Shown piece after piece: positions 12,901-25,400 of a stretch of DNA of 64,000 nucleotides. The translations under genes and the position numbers were made by a program. The notes below the pieces were generated by a model. That model worked only from the letters and a program-made list of their open reading frames with translations, ran no database searches and was not told the origin of the DNA. Source of the DNA: Sceloporus undulatus (Eukaryota; Chordata; Lepidosauria; Squamata; Phrynosomatidae); NCBI RefSeq assembly GCF_019175285.1, contig NC_056527.1, positions 104,427,765 through 104,491,764 of the forward strand. Reading direction: 5' to 3'. Every line of letters begins with the position of its first letter. Position 1 is the first letter of the stretch.

Positions 12901-15900
12901 GTTGATGGTTGAAAGAGCATTAATGAACATTTTAGTATTTTTTGATCCCATCCTTTAGCCTTGTCCACCACTGCAGTCAACCCCTCCCAAAATTTCTCTG
13001 AAGCTGAATTAGACCTTCAGGCTGAAAGAACAGCTCCACCTTTATATTAGAACAAAATGCACCTTTTTTTTCTAACACTGGCCCTTATCACATGAGTAAA
13101 ATTTAGAGTTATCCCAGGGTCAATGTGAATACAATGCAGGAGCAATCATGGGGTTTCAAGTTTGTTTATCACATGACGCCAAACGCAATCAGGAGCCATC
13201 CTAAACACAATCACGGGTCATTCCAGGGTCATTCCAGGGTTAGGTAAATTTGGGGGGAAAGAGGATTTACCTAACCTTGGAATGCCCCCCGGTTGTGTTT
13301 AAGATGGCTCCTGATTGAAACCCCATGATTGCCCCTGCATTGCCTTCACATTGACCCTGGGATAACTTCAAATTTTTCTCGTGTGATAAGGGCCACTGCT
13401 GCAGAATGTTGTTGAGCATACTGTGAAAAAAATTGTGGAAAGATGTGGAGAAGGGAACTGATGATCTCCGGACTAGGCCTTAAGCCCTATCGAACTCACC
13501 TAGAGGCTTCCACCCCTTCATCTCCACGTCCATCAGTTGGGCCCAGCCTGCATGGTGATAGAAATGCCGGACCACCAAAGGCAGGTCTGTGTCACGGGCT
13601 TCTCGAATTAGCTTCCCACTGTCTAGGCTCTCCAGAATGCTGAGAAGATACTGATGTTTCTGGATGGTTCTAGACACACTGTAGAAAAGAAACCATGTCA
13701 AGTCAACTGTAGCTACATTGAGCAAGAGGTGCCCTGGATGAGGCTATGTGCTTCCAGATTTTGGAAATCCAGCTACTGAGGGATGCTGGGAGATGTATTC
13801 TATAAAGTAACTTAAACAAGTTGTGTGTTTTCCATAATGACATCTCCCAGTTCAGAAGATTTATGGACTGTGGCATTTTAGAAGGCAAATAGCAGGGAGT
13901 AGAAAAAGTTTATTTTTGAGTGATTACTCCCAGAATCTATGCTGCCTGGAAGCAAACAAACAAGCTCTGGCAGACAGTCACCTCTGAGGACATCTACACC
14001 ACAAATCTGTATCAGTTTGCTACTTGTTTAATTTTCATTTGAATGACTGACATATTAGGTGATACTTCCCTCAGAATATCCTAGAAAATTTAATTTGAAG
14101 AAGGGGCTGAATATTCTCTTAGGGGTCCTTAACCTCTGAACTATAGTTCCCAGAACTCCCTGGGGACAAAGACTTACTGTTCAGCCAAGGCCAGTACTTG
14201 AAATGGGAGCTAAATCAGTCACATTTAGAGTAGATCCACTCAATCAATGAGAAATTAGTAAGTCAACTTATATAAATTCTATTAATTCAAGGGATCTACC
14301 CTATTGGATTTCACCCAGGACAGCATCCTTCACCAAACTCAAGGAAAGCAGGTTAACAGGGCAAACCACTGGAACACACAGCCCAGTTCTTCAACACCAC
14401 AGCAACTCTTTCTGATTTCACCAGCATTTATAGGCTGAGGCAGTTGCCTCCCTTTGTCTAATAACAGAACAGGCCCTGAAGACTTCAAAGTCACCACATA
14501 CTTGTACAAGTGCCGGGCTCGAATGTGGCCAGGGAGTTGGCTCCAGGTTTCAAAAGCTTTTGTGGCAGCATCAACTGCTGCATTCACATCTTCTCTATTT
14601 CCCTGGAGGGTGGTAGCCAGAAGACACCCTGAAGGATGAAAGAAAAAGGAAACAGGGTTCATTTTGCAGCAAGTCTCAAAAATTACCAAGTCACCACTAC
14701 AATGACATAGAACGAAGGATACAGAAGCTTCTAAGTTACACCTAAATCTGGTAGGTGTAACTGTATTCAGTGAAAGATAAGAGCTTGCACTAGGAAGGAA
14801 GGAGGCATTCTAGCCCTTCAAGTCCATTACTTGAAATTGTGAGGATACAGCTTTCACATATTTTAGAGAGAGCTAAAACCATCCCCATAATTTTAAGTTA
14901 AGGGACTATAAACCAGACGGAAAGTGCAGCTACCAGAATAGCCTTGGAGCAAGACTGGGTCTCAAGAATCTCACACTGACAGACTGTGGACCCATTCACT
15001 ATCAGCTCACCTCTGTTAGGCCTACAATATGTGCTTCTTCCAACCCTCCCGGAACTGGGACATAACAGGGCTAACATGGAGTAAAATAACTTATCCATTG
15101 CTATGGATCATCCCGGAAAATTGGGAGCCCCTGGTTTCTGTACTGTGGTGGCTGTCTGCACGGTCATCCAAATGGGTCACCCACTGTGTCCACTGCCACC
15201 ACAAACTGCTTGTTCAGAACAAGGCCCCCAGAAACAGTCAGATGCTCATTCTGACTTCAGAAGCAAGCAACCTGTGGTGGTGGTGGCTGCACTAAGCCGC
15301 CCAGTGGGATACCTGTGCAAATAGCAGTGGCAGAGCAGAAATGAAGGCCAAGGTAACAGGGCAGAACAGGGCAGCTGCAGGACCAGGATACTTCGAGCTG
15401 TCTTAGAGCATCCTGGCCAATGCAGACAAGGCCGGAGTCTGCATGAGGACATCATAGAAGTGCAGAATACTAGTCACCCTTATTGTTTGTCCCATCTCCC
15501 TCTCTTATTATCTTTCTTTCTCTACCTGTGCTGGGGTTCTTGATGGAACAGATCTCCCTTCCGTCTGGCTTCAGCCATTGGCCATCAAGGAAATGCCCAA
15601 AGCTACAGCCATGAGATTCCAGCCAGGACTGAAAAGAAAGAGAAATGGTGAGTTCATAAGGAGAGAAGAAGAGCAGTATTTACAAAGAAGCAGTGGCATC
15701 AATGGATGGTTATGAGCAGTGCGGACTGTACCAGATGACACCCCAGAGGAAAGGTGGCACCTGGTCGGGCCATCCTTCTACTGTGACTTTGTCACTGGGG
15801 AGGAACCTAAGGTGGCAGATAAGGGGAGGTTGGAGCAGGTCACCACCATGGCATCCCCAGCAGCTCCCTCAATATGCACACCAGGTGACACCACTGGAAA

Positions 15901-18900
15901 ATCTTTTTTACAATGTCTTTTTTATATAATGAAGGTATGAAGCAGCAATTATTGTCTAGCAGACAGAAAAAAACATCTAGATCTCAGATATGGAAACTGG
16001 CACCCTCGGATGATGTTGGGTTTCAATTTTCAGCATCAGCTCCAGACAGGATGGCAAATAGTCTGGGAAGTTCAAGTCCAACAATATCTGCAGAGGTCTC
16101 AGCCCCACACCAACAAATGAACACAAAATACCTACATCCTTCAAATTTGTTGCTGTGTGCCTTCAAGTCATTTCCAACTTATGGCAACCCAAAGATGAAC
16201 CAATCCTGAGGTGTTTATGGCAGGATTTGTTCAGAGGAGGTTTGCCACTGCCTTCCCCTGAGGCTGAGAGTATGTGCCTTGCCCAAGGTCGCCCAGTGGG
16301 TTTCATGGATCAAACCCTGTCTCCAGAGTCATAGTCCAACACTCAAACCACAATGCCACGTTGGCTCTCATGAAATAATTAGATGCAATTCAGAGCATAA
16401 AAATCAAAATTAGCTTGTGTATTGAGGAACTACGGTAGTCTCACCAATGCTTCAGCTAATAGGTTCCTAATTTCTCATAGCCTTGAAATTGGAGAAAAAT
16501 AGGCTGGTGGAGAGAGTGCCAAAGCTAGCGATCTACACATCTCAGGGTGTTGAAGCATCGGGTTCAACCATGCCAAATGCCTGGGGGGTGGGAATAAGTT
16601 GTAGTCAAGGAAGGACTGGGCTCTATTGTGTTCTCATCTTAAAAAAAGAAACAGAGACAACCTACACAGCTATGTTTTGGGCTCCTCAGCCCTCTTTCCT
16701 TCCACCAGAACGAAGAAGTACAAAGATTTGATTCCTTGAATGTCCAGCTAGAAAGATTTCAAACAACTCTGAGATATTTCTCAGTCTAGAAATGGAAGGC
16801 TCATGTGCTTTATAGCAGGAAGCCCAAGAGTTAGCACTTTTGCTCATTCCCCCAGGCCGGTACCCAATCCAAAATCTAACTGGAAATGCCAACAGCTAAA
16901 CTTGGTACCTTAGTTTTACAAAGCACATGTTTTAACTATGAAATGGTAGACCTTATCACAGTGGGCAATATTCTAATTCCCAATGTGGAATGCAACACAG
17001 TATATATTGTACCAACATGTTCCAGCAAGAAATATTACTGAATATTACTGAAAGGGACAAAGTGGATTCATCATATTTCTGGAAAGTTATTAGGGCACAA
17101 AGTTAGTATCAGTATCAATTTTCACAATTTCATCTGGAAAGAGATTAGCTATGCACAGCTATGGTGAGATTTGTGAGAAGGCTACTTCATTTGGCATATG
17201 TTGTTGAAGCTGCTGTTGTTGTTACATGCCTCCAACTTGACTCCAAATTACTGTATCACTATTGTCAGGTTTTTTCCTTGGCAAGATTTATTCAGAGGAA
17301 GCTATGCTACAGCTTTCCTCTTAAACTGAGAGAATGTGACTTGCCCAAGGACAGCTGGTGGGTTTCCACATCTGAGCAGGGATTAGGTGGCCCTCTAGAT
17401 ATTGGATTGCCACTGCCAGCATTCTCTACAATTGCTGGAAACTTGAATTCCTCCCTACCTAATACACAGCAGAGACAGAGCTCAACCATGCTATGAATAA
17501 CTAGATCACATCAAGAGAAGGTGAAAGAATCACAGAGCCTGAGAAAGTTATCTTTCAAACTACAAGTCCCAGAATGGACATGCTGGCTGGTGGGAAATGA
17601 AGGGCTCTAGGGCTTTGCAGACATAAATAAATAAATAAACAAACAAACAAATAACAAAAGCCCACATTGGTTATGAATAATAGGAAATTGTATCCCAGAG
17701 CATTACGTTGGGCCAGCTTTGCTTAAATTACTTTTTAAGGCTTATGTGTTTCAGGGAGCTTTTTGTAAGGGAACAGTTACAAAGACACCAAGAGAGGGGT
17801 AGAGGTTCTGAGGCTGCATCCGCACTTCAAAAATAATTCAGTTCAACACCTCTTTAACTGCCATGGCTCAATGCTATGGAATTCTAGGAACTGTAGTGTA
17901 GTGAGACACTTAGCCTTCTCTGTTAGAGAGTTCCGATGCTAAAACAAACTACAAATTTTAGAGTTCCATAATATTGAGCCATGGCAGTTAAAGTGGTGTG
18001 AAACTGGATTATTTCTGCAATGTTGATGCACCCTAAGAAGAACCAGTGAAATGGTTTGCAAATCCTTTTGGACTTTCTCACTAGAGAATCAGGAAACCTC
18101 CCCCAGTATGGATCACTCCAGATTTTGCAAGGCACCTATAGTGCCCTAACCACATGACTGTGCTGCCTGGGGCTTATGAAAGTTGTAGACCATAACAATT
18201 TGAGGGAACTAGATTGGGGAAGGATTGTAGGGCCTATGGGGTTGCTCTTAGCATAAGCAACCTTTAAGAGAAGGGGTTCCTGAGCATGGGTGTCTTTGGG
18301 AGCTTCCCCTTCAACATCTTTGTAGAAGTCCCTGTTGCAGTTCTCTTCCTTTACACGTCGAGGTCCATTCGGCTCCTTGTCTTTTCCCTCTGTTGTGGCC
18401 TCCTTTTCCTTCTGGCTCTTGGCCCACATCTCCCGGATCCAGTTCATCTCAGCAGCCCAAAGCCTCCGGTCCTTCTCCCGCTGGGCTTTCTCTTCCTCCC
18501 AAAGGCCCTGGAAGAGCCTCTCCCTCTCCCTGAAATGAGTTCGAATGTCTCGGATGAGTTCATCAAATTTGTCATCTCGAGGTCTCTTCCTTCGGTTGCG
18601 GAGCTGCGCCAACTTCTCTCGCGTGCTCAACAAGCTTCGAGGCCTGGAAAAAACTGGGGGACAGAGACGGTGTTATTCAAAATGGCTGACACTAGGCCCA
18701 AACCCCCATTTTGAGAGTCCCTCATAGGCTCCAGAAGAAGCATGGGGAATTTTTCTTGGCCAAATTCTAATTTGGAAAGCATCTCAGGGAGGGCACATTC
18801 TAGCAGTGGATGGAGCTAAAAGCTATGGAAAAAATAGATGTTTTCCTCACCAAGCATAAGTCAAGAGAAAAATGACATTACTTCCTCACATACCGGTTTA

Positions 18901-19407
18901 TCACACAAAGGAGATCGGGAGTTTATCCCGTGAGTATCCTGGAAAAATCGCGTAATTACGCATAACGATTTCACATGATGTTGCACAGAACCTGCCATCA
19001 AAATGGTCACAAAGAATCATTAATGCGCATCTCATTACTTTTGGGATTTCAGCGACAATGCATTTCTGATATCGCTTTATTTGCGCAATTGCATGTGAAA
19101 ATCATTTGGGCAATTACTCACCATTTCCACTTCATTTACAGGATGCTTTAAATGCATTTTAATCTCTCTCTTTAATGCCAAAATCAGCCCTAGTGTGATA
19201 AACTGCTTAATGTGTGTGTGTGTAGATATGGCTTATTTCTATGCCATATCTGTTTAGAAGTAAGCTGTGGCCCAGTATATGCTTAAACTCATCTCAATTG
19301 AATAAGAACACACACAAGTCTTTGAAAAGTTACTTTTTAAAAAAACCAGACCTGCTGGCTAGGATTCTGGGAGTTGTGGTGCAAACATAACTTTTCCAAG
19401 GTATTCT

Positions 19408-19441
<34 letters not shown>

Positions 19442-22400
19442 ACACACACACTCACACCGGTGGTGGTGGTGGTGTCCTGGAACCAAATCCCAGTGGATAA
19501 CAAGGGCCCACTGTACACTGTTATAGCACTATTATTCTTCAACTTATATGGCTGCTTCCTGTGGAATCCTGGGATTTGTAGTGTAGGGAGGAGTATTTAA
19601 GACACTCAACCAGAGAGCTCTTAGGCCTCACTAAACTACAAACACCAAAATTCCACAGGAGGCAGCCATAGCAGTTAAAGTGGAATAATAGCACTGTGAT
19701 ATTGTCCTATATACAGTGGGCCCTTGGTATCAGCTGGGATTTGGTCCCAGAACTCCCCATGGATTTTCAAGTCCCGTTATACACAGTGGGGTAGTAGAAT
19801 GAGGTCCGTTATATAAAATGGTAAAATCAAGGTTTGCGTTGTGGGTTTTTTTAAAGGATATTTTAAAGTCATGGATAGTTGAATCTGTAGATGCAGAGTT
19901 CATGCATAAGGAGAGGCAAATATATACTAATAAAGGACTAATAAGTGCTAAATTATGGTGCCTGTGGTTCAAAACACACCGCAAAAACAATCCAGTGCTA
20001 GACTACTTTAACTGTCCTGGCTCAGGCAATCCTGAAAACTGTAGTTTTTTGAGACATTTGGTCTTCTCTGTCAGCAAACTCTGGTGCCACAATAAACTAC
20101 AACTCCCAGGACTCCCTGGCACTGAACCAGGGCAGTTAAAGCAGTCTCAAACTGGATTATTTCTGGAGTATGTTTTGGACCCAAATTATCTAACCAGAGC
20201 TCTTAGAAAAGAAGAGGGACATTGCAACCTACATCAGGGAATCCTGAAGTAGATACTCTGTTTTGGAGGGAAAATAAATAATAATCTCCAAAAGCCCCAT
20301 GAACGTAAAGTAAATTTATTAGCTGTGGGAAGAATGGAAAGCTGGGGCATGGCTAGCATAACAACAAAATTACTCCATGCCTCCTTGTAATCTTAATATT
20401 AAAATATCGAACTGCATTGTTTCTACAGTGCAGATGCACTTGAACTCAGCAAGAAAGCCTCACTGGATTATGTGGGATTTTCTTTTGAGTAGATCTGTTG
20501 TTTCTGTGCGTCTTCCAAGTTGTTTATGACTTATGGTGACCCTAAAGCGAACCTATTATAGGGTTTTCTTGGCAAATTTCTTCAGAGGGGGTTTGCCATT
20601 GCCATCCTCTGAGGCTGAGAGCGTGTGACTTGCCCAAGGTCACCCACTGGGTTTCCATGACCAAACTGGGATTCAAACCCTGATCTCCCAGTGTCCTAGT
20701 CCAACACTTAAACCACTGCATCACACTGGCCCAGTTTGTGTACATCCACCAAATTCAAGGAAATTCTGCCTTACAAGTTTTTCTTCCTTATATTTGTTTT
20801 ATTGCTTCCAAACACATCTCACAAGCTTATACTGAACCCATAGCTTTAGTTGATGGGCTGGGGAATACTGCATTGATATACTGAATCAGCATGGCATAGT
20901 GGTTTGAGTGTTGTTTTACAACACTGGAGAGCAGGATTCGAATTGTTGCTTCTCCATGAACACCCACTGGGTGACCTTGGGGAAGTCACACTCTCTCAGC
21001 CTCAGAGGAAGGCAATGGCAAACCCCTTCTGAACAAAACTTGCCAAGAAAAACCTTATGATAGGGTCACTGTTAGTTGGAAAGGTCTTGAAGTCACACAA
21101 TAACAACAACAACAAAGAACACACAGTCCAAAGTTGGAGAAGAGAGACCGGTTTGAGGTATTACACCATGAGGGCTAGCAAAGGTCACTCCTGGGTTCTC
21201 TGGAACTGACACATTTCCCAGGGTGGCCAGACACCCTCCTTTTCCGGGACATGTCCTGGAAGGATTCCAAAATGTCCTCCAAAACTCTGAGCATGACTAT
21301 GAAGCATGAATCTATATCAGAAGTGTTTGGGATTTTGGACTTTCTTTTTGGATTTGGGGATATCTGTATTTACATATGCAGTGGGCCCTCAGTATCCGCA
21401 GGGGTTTGGCTCCAACCACATATTCTTTGGAATTTATATATTTTCAAAATATTTTCTATCCATGGATGCTTGAATACACGGATGAAGAATCTGTGGACAT
21501 GGAGGGATAACTGTATGTAAAAGTAAAGGCAGTCCCCCTTGACATGAATGTCTAGTCATAACCAACTGCAGGGGCAGTTCTCATCTCCGTTACTAAGCTA
21601 AAGAGCCAGCATTGTCCGAGGGCTGCTCTGGTGGTCATGTAGCCAGCATGACTACACCAAACGCTGTTACCTTCCCACCAAAGTGGTACCTATCTACTTG
21701 CATTTGCCTGCTTTCAAACTGCTAGGTTGGCAGAAGCTGGGGCTAGTGACAGGAGCTCACCCCATCATGTGGCACCTGGGCCTCGATCTGCCAACCTTCT
21801 GATCTTACAATTGCCAGAACTGGCGTCTTAACCACTAAGGATCTTATCACAGGAGGCACTCACTGTGCTGAAATCGTGGCCCAAATGCTTCAGAAGCACG
21901 AAGGTGGGATCACTGGTGGGATCACCACTTTGACAATGGACGAACAGTGACATGTCTCAATGATGTTTTAGAAGCGTGACTGGTGATCCCACCTCCACGT
22001 TTCTGAAGTGTTGGGGCCACAACTGCAGCATGGTAAGTGCCTTGTGTGATAAGGGTCTAAGCCACTGCATATGTACATAATGAGACATGAGTGTTTCAGG
22101 CCTTCATTGGGTCAGGTCCTCCATATTTCTCGAACGCCTTCCATTTCGCGATGCCTTGCCCTCCTTTGCGGCGAAGGCATCTGGTCACCCTAGTCCCACC
22201 CAAATCCATGTCCCACCTGGCCAACTTACCTCTCCTGCTTATCGAGGGTCTCCAGGGGGCTTCCTCCTCCGGATGATGAGCTTCCTCCACCATCTGAGAC
22301 CCCAAGATCTCTACTTGGGGGGTCTCCACATGGGCACTTTCCTGGGCGTAGAGATAAGACCCTCCACCATTGCCATCCTTATGAATCAGTGTGTCCCCTT

Positions 22401-25400
22401 GGAGCCTACCCTCTTCCGCTGGCTCTTCCTTCACAATCCCACCTGGGACATGATGGAGATGCTGATAGTGGTCTTCAGGAGGAACCAAACCCCCAACAGT
22501 TTGGGAAGAAGAGGAGGAAGAGGAGGAGGAAGCAGGGTGGGCACTGGGTTCACATTGGGGGCCATCCAGGTCGCTCCCCTCATTGACAGTCACCTGGGTC
22601 CAGGTGTAGCCTTCCTCCTCCTCCCCCTCTTCCTGCTCCTGGAGTTCTTGATCCGGATCCAGCTCTGGATCACTCTCTTCTTTGATCACCACTTGGCACC
22701 AAGGGGCAGCAGTGCCAGCTCCATTGCCCTTTGGGATGCTGCTGGTGGTGCTGGTGTTGGTCCTTCTCCCTCCTCGCCCCCCCGATGCCAACCTTGCCAC
22801 CCCCGAGGATGGCATCCAGCTCATGGAAGAAGCGGCAGCGCTGCCTAGCGATGCCATCTGGCTGGAGCTTGGCTTGCTTGTAGCTCTTCTTGAGGTCCTT
22901 GCCCTTGGTGCGGCACTGGTCCTCGTCCCGGGAGTAGCCCCGCACGGCCATCCGCTCCGAGATCCATTGGTAGACGTCGGCGTTGCGGTGGCACCGGTTC
23001 AGCTGCGCCTGGATGCCCTCTTCCCCCCCAAAGGGATAGGAAATCCAAGGTCTCCCGGTGGCTCCAAGTGGCAGCCCTGGTCCGGGGTACTTTGGGACGC
23101 TCAGTGCTTGCAGCAGAAGCAGATGCAGCAGCAGATGCACCTTTGCAACCCAACAAAGATGGAGATGCAGAAGAAGAAGACATCCTGGAGGGTCCAGGGC
23201 TACCAGGTGCAATTGCGGGGTAAGCAAATCCGGGGTCCCCACCCCCCCCCCCTACCTCGCTTTAATTAGGAGCCCAGTGCATGCTGGGAAGGCTGCCCTT
23301 CCCATCCCTCCCCTCTCCCTCCTCCTGTTCCTGCTCCTCCTCCTGATGCTGCTGCTAAACCCAGCAGCAGACTCGCTGAGCGAGGCGGGTACCTCCGCGG
23401 TAACACGTAATCCGAGGTGGGGCTTTCCTCGCCCAGCCATTGGCTAAAACGCCCGTGGTATGCAAATGAACCCTCAACGTTCTGATTGAAACCTGATTGA
23501 AACCCGCTTTCTGTTGCAGGGCAAGCATGGGACTGAGAGAGAGAGAGAGGGGGAGACTTCCAGGCGGCTTTGTGTGCACTGCAGAAATCATCCGGTTTGA
23601 CGCCGCTTTCACTGCCCTTGCTCAGTGCTAAGGAATTCTGGGAGCTGTAGTTTTGTGTGACATTTGGCCTTAGAATCATAGAAGAGTTGGAAGAGACCAC
23701 AAGGGCTATCCAGTCCAATTTACTCCCTGCCATGCAGGAACTCTCAATCCAAGCATACCCTTCTTTGTCGGAGCGCTCTAGTGCCACAACAAACTATAGT
23801 TCCCATATGGACAAAGAAGTGTGTCAGCCTGCAGATGGCCCTCCCTACCATCTGAATTCAGACCAGAAAGAGAAAAATGCAGGCCCTATGACTAACATCT
23901 TCAAATTTCTTTCTCCTGTTTGCCTGATGAAGAAGCTTCAAAAGCTTGCAACATATAATTGTGTATGTTGGTTGGCCCCATTAAGGTATCATTGTTTGGA
24001 TGTTATAGTTCCCAGGATTCCCTGGCACTGATTGAAGTCCACACCTGCAAAACTAACCCTGTTTGAGTTCGCTTCGTAGAAGGCGTATATGGAAGCAAAT
24101 GAATTTTGTGTTTAGATTCCGGTCCCATTTCCAAGATATCTCATTATGTACACATATGCAAATATGGATATCCCAAAATCCAAAAACATAAAAATAAATC
24201 CAAAATCCCAAACACTTCTGAACCCCAAGCATTTTGGATAAGGGAGACTCAACCTATACAGTGGACCGTCCACATTTCACTGGGGTTTAGGGCACAAGAT
24301 CCCTATGAAAGTGGGAAAACTACAAATTTAAAAAAATGACTTTTTAACCTGAGAGATCACCCCTCTAGAAATCTCTAGGTCCTCCAGGGCAACTCTGTGG
24401 TCAACATCTGCTGGAAATTGACCATAGAATTGCACTGGAGGACCTACAAATGCCTAGAGAAGTGTTCTCTAGATCCTCCAGCACAACTTTTGGTGGATGT
24501 TGTTGGAGGACCTAGAGATTCCTAGAGAAAACATATTTCTCAAATCTGCAAATAATCAAATCTGCAAAAGTGAAAGCTGTACTTTATTTTGGGGTTTTAA
24601 TACTGATTTTTAGAATAACTATCAAGATCCTTCCTTGGAGGTTTTAAACAGAGGCTAGATGACGATCTGTAGGGGATGCTTTGATTGAGAGTTCCTGCAT
24701 GGCAGGGGGTTGGACTGGATGGCCCTTGTCTCTTCCAACTCTGATTCTATGATCAAATCTGCCCCATAAACCAATGGTACTCAAACTTTTTACTCTTGGG
24801 GTCCACCTTTACATCTACATGTGGATGTCGTGCACCCCTCACTCGACGTAGTAAATACAAATATTTTGTTTATTTATTATATGTATTTTCATTCGAGATT
24901 CAAGCATTTTCATATATTAACATTTTGTAATGAAATAACATTGTTCAGATTAAAACAGTTTTATTGGAATAAATTCAATGTTTAATTCAAGGCATGCATA
25001 AATTTTGCACATTAAAAGGTTTGGGAAGAGGAGGAGGACCAAGGACTAGAGCCTCCAAATCTCTTGTCTCCTTTGAGCAACTCTCATATCCCAACTGCAG
25101 GTCCCATCATCCCACTGTTTGAGAACCACTGCAACAAATCATTTTGGGTTCTGGACTCTAGATTCTTTTAGTACAGGACAGATCGATTTTGTGAGTTAAG
25201 GGCTGCCTCTGCACTGCAGAAATAATCCGGTTTGACACCACTTTAACTGCCATGGCTCAGTGCTATGGAATTGCAGGAACTGTAGTTGCTTGTTCCCAGA
25301 ATTCCATAGCTTTGAGCCATGACAGTTAAAGTGGTATCAAACTGGATTATTTATGCAGTTTGAAGGCAGCCAAGAATAGGAAAGACCAAAAGAACTTCTG

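Noticed and set aside
18643-18644. Nearer splice acceptor for exon 2 of the nested gene
   Set aside because: It joins in a phase that gives a stop after five codons; the acceptor at 18654 has a better pyrimidine tract and the right phase.
18286-18714. 142-codon plus-strand open frame
   Set aside because: Antisense shadow of exon 2 of the nested gene.
22087-22848. 253-codon plus-strand open frame, and another at 22682-23269
   Set aside because: Antisense to the Myb/SANT-like exon, low-complexity residues, no family motif; arises from the GC-rich composition.
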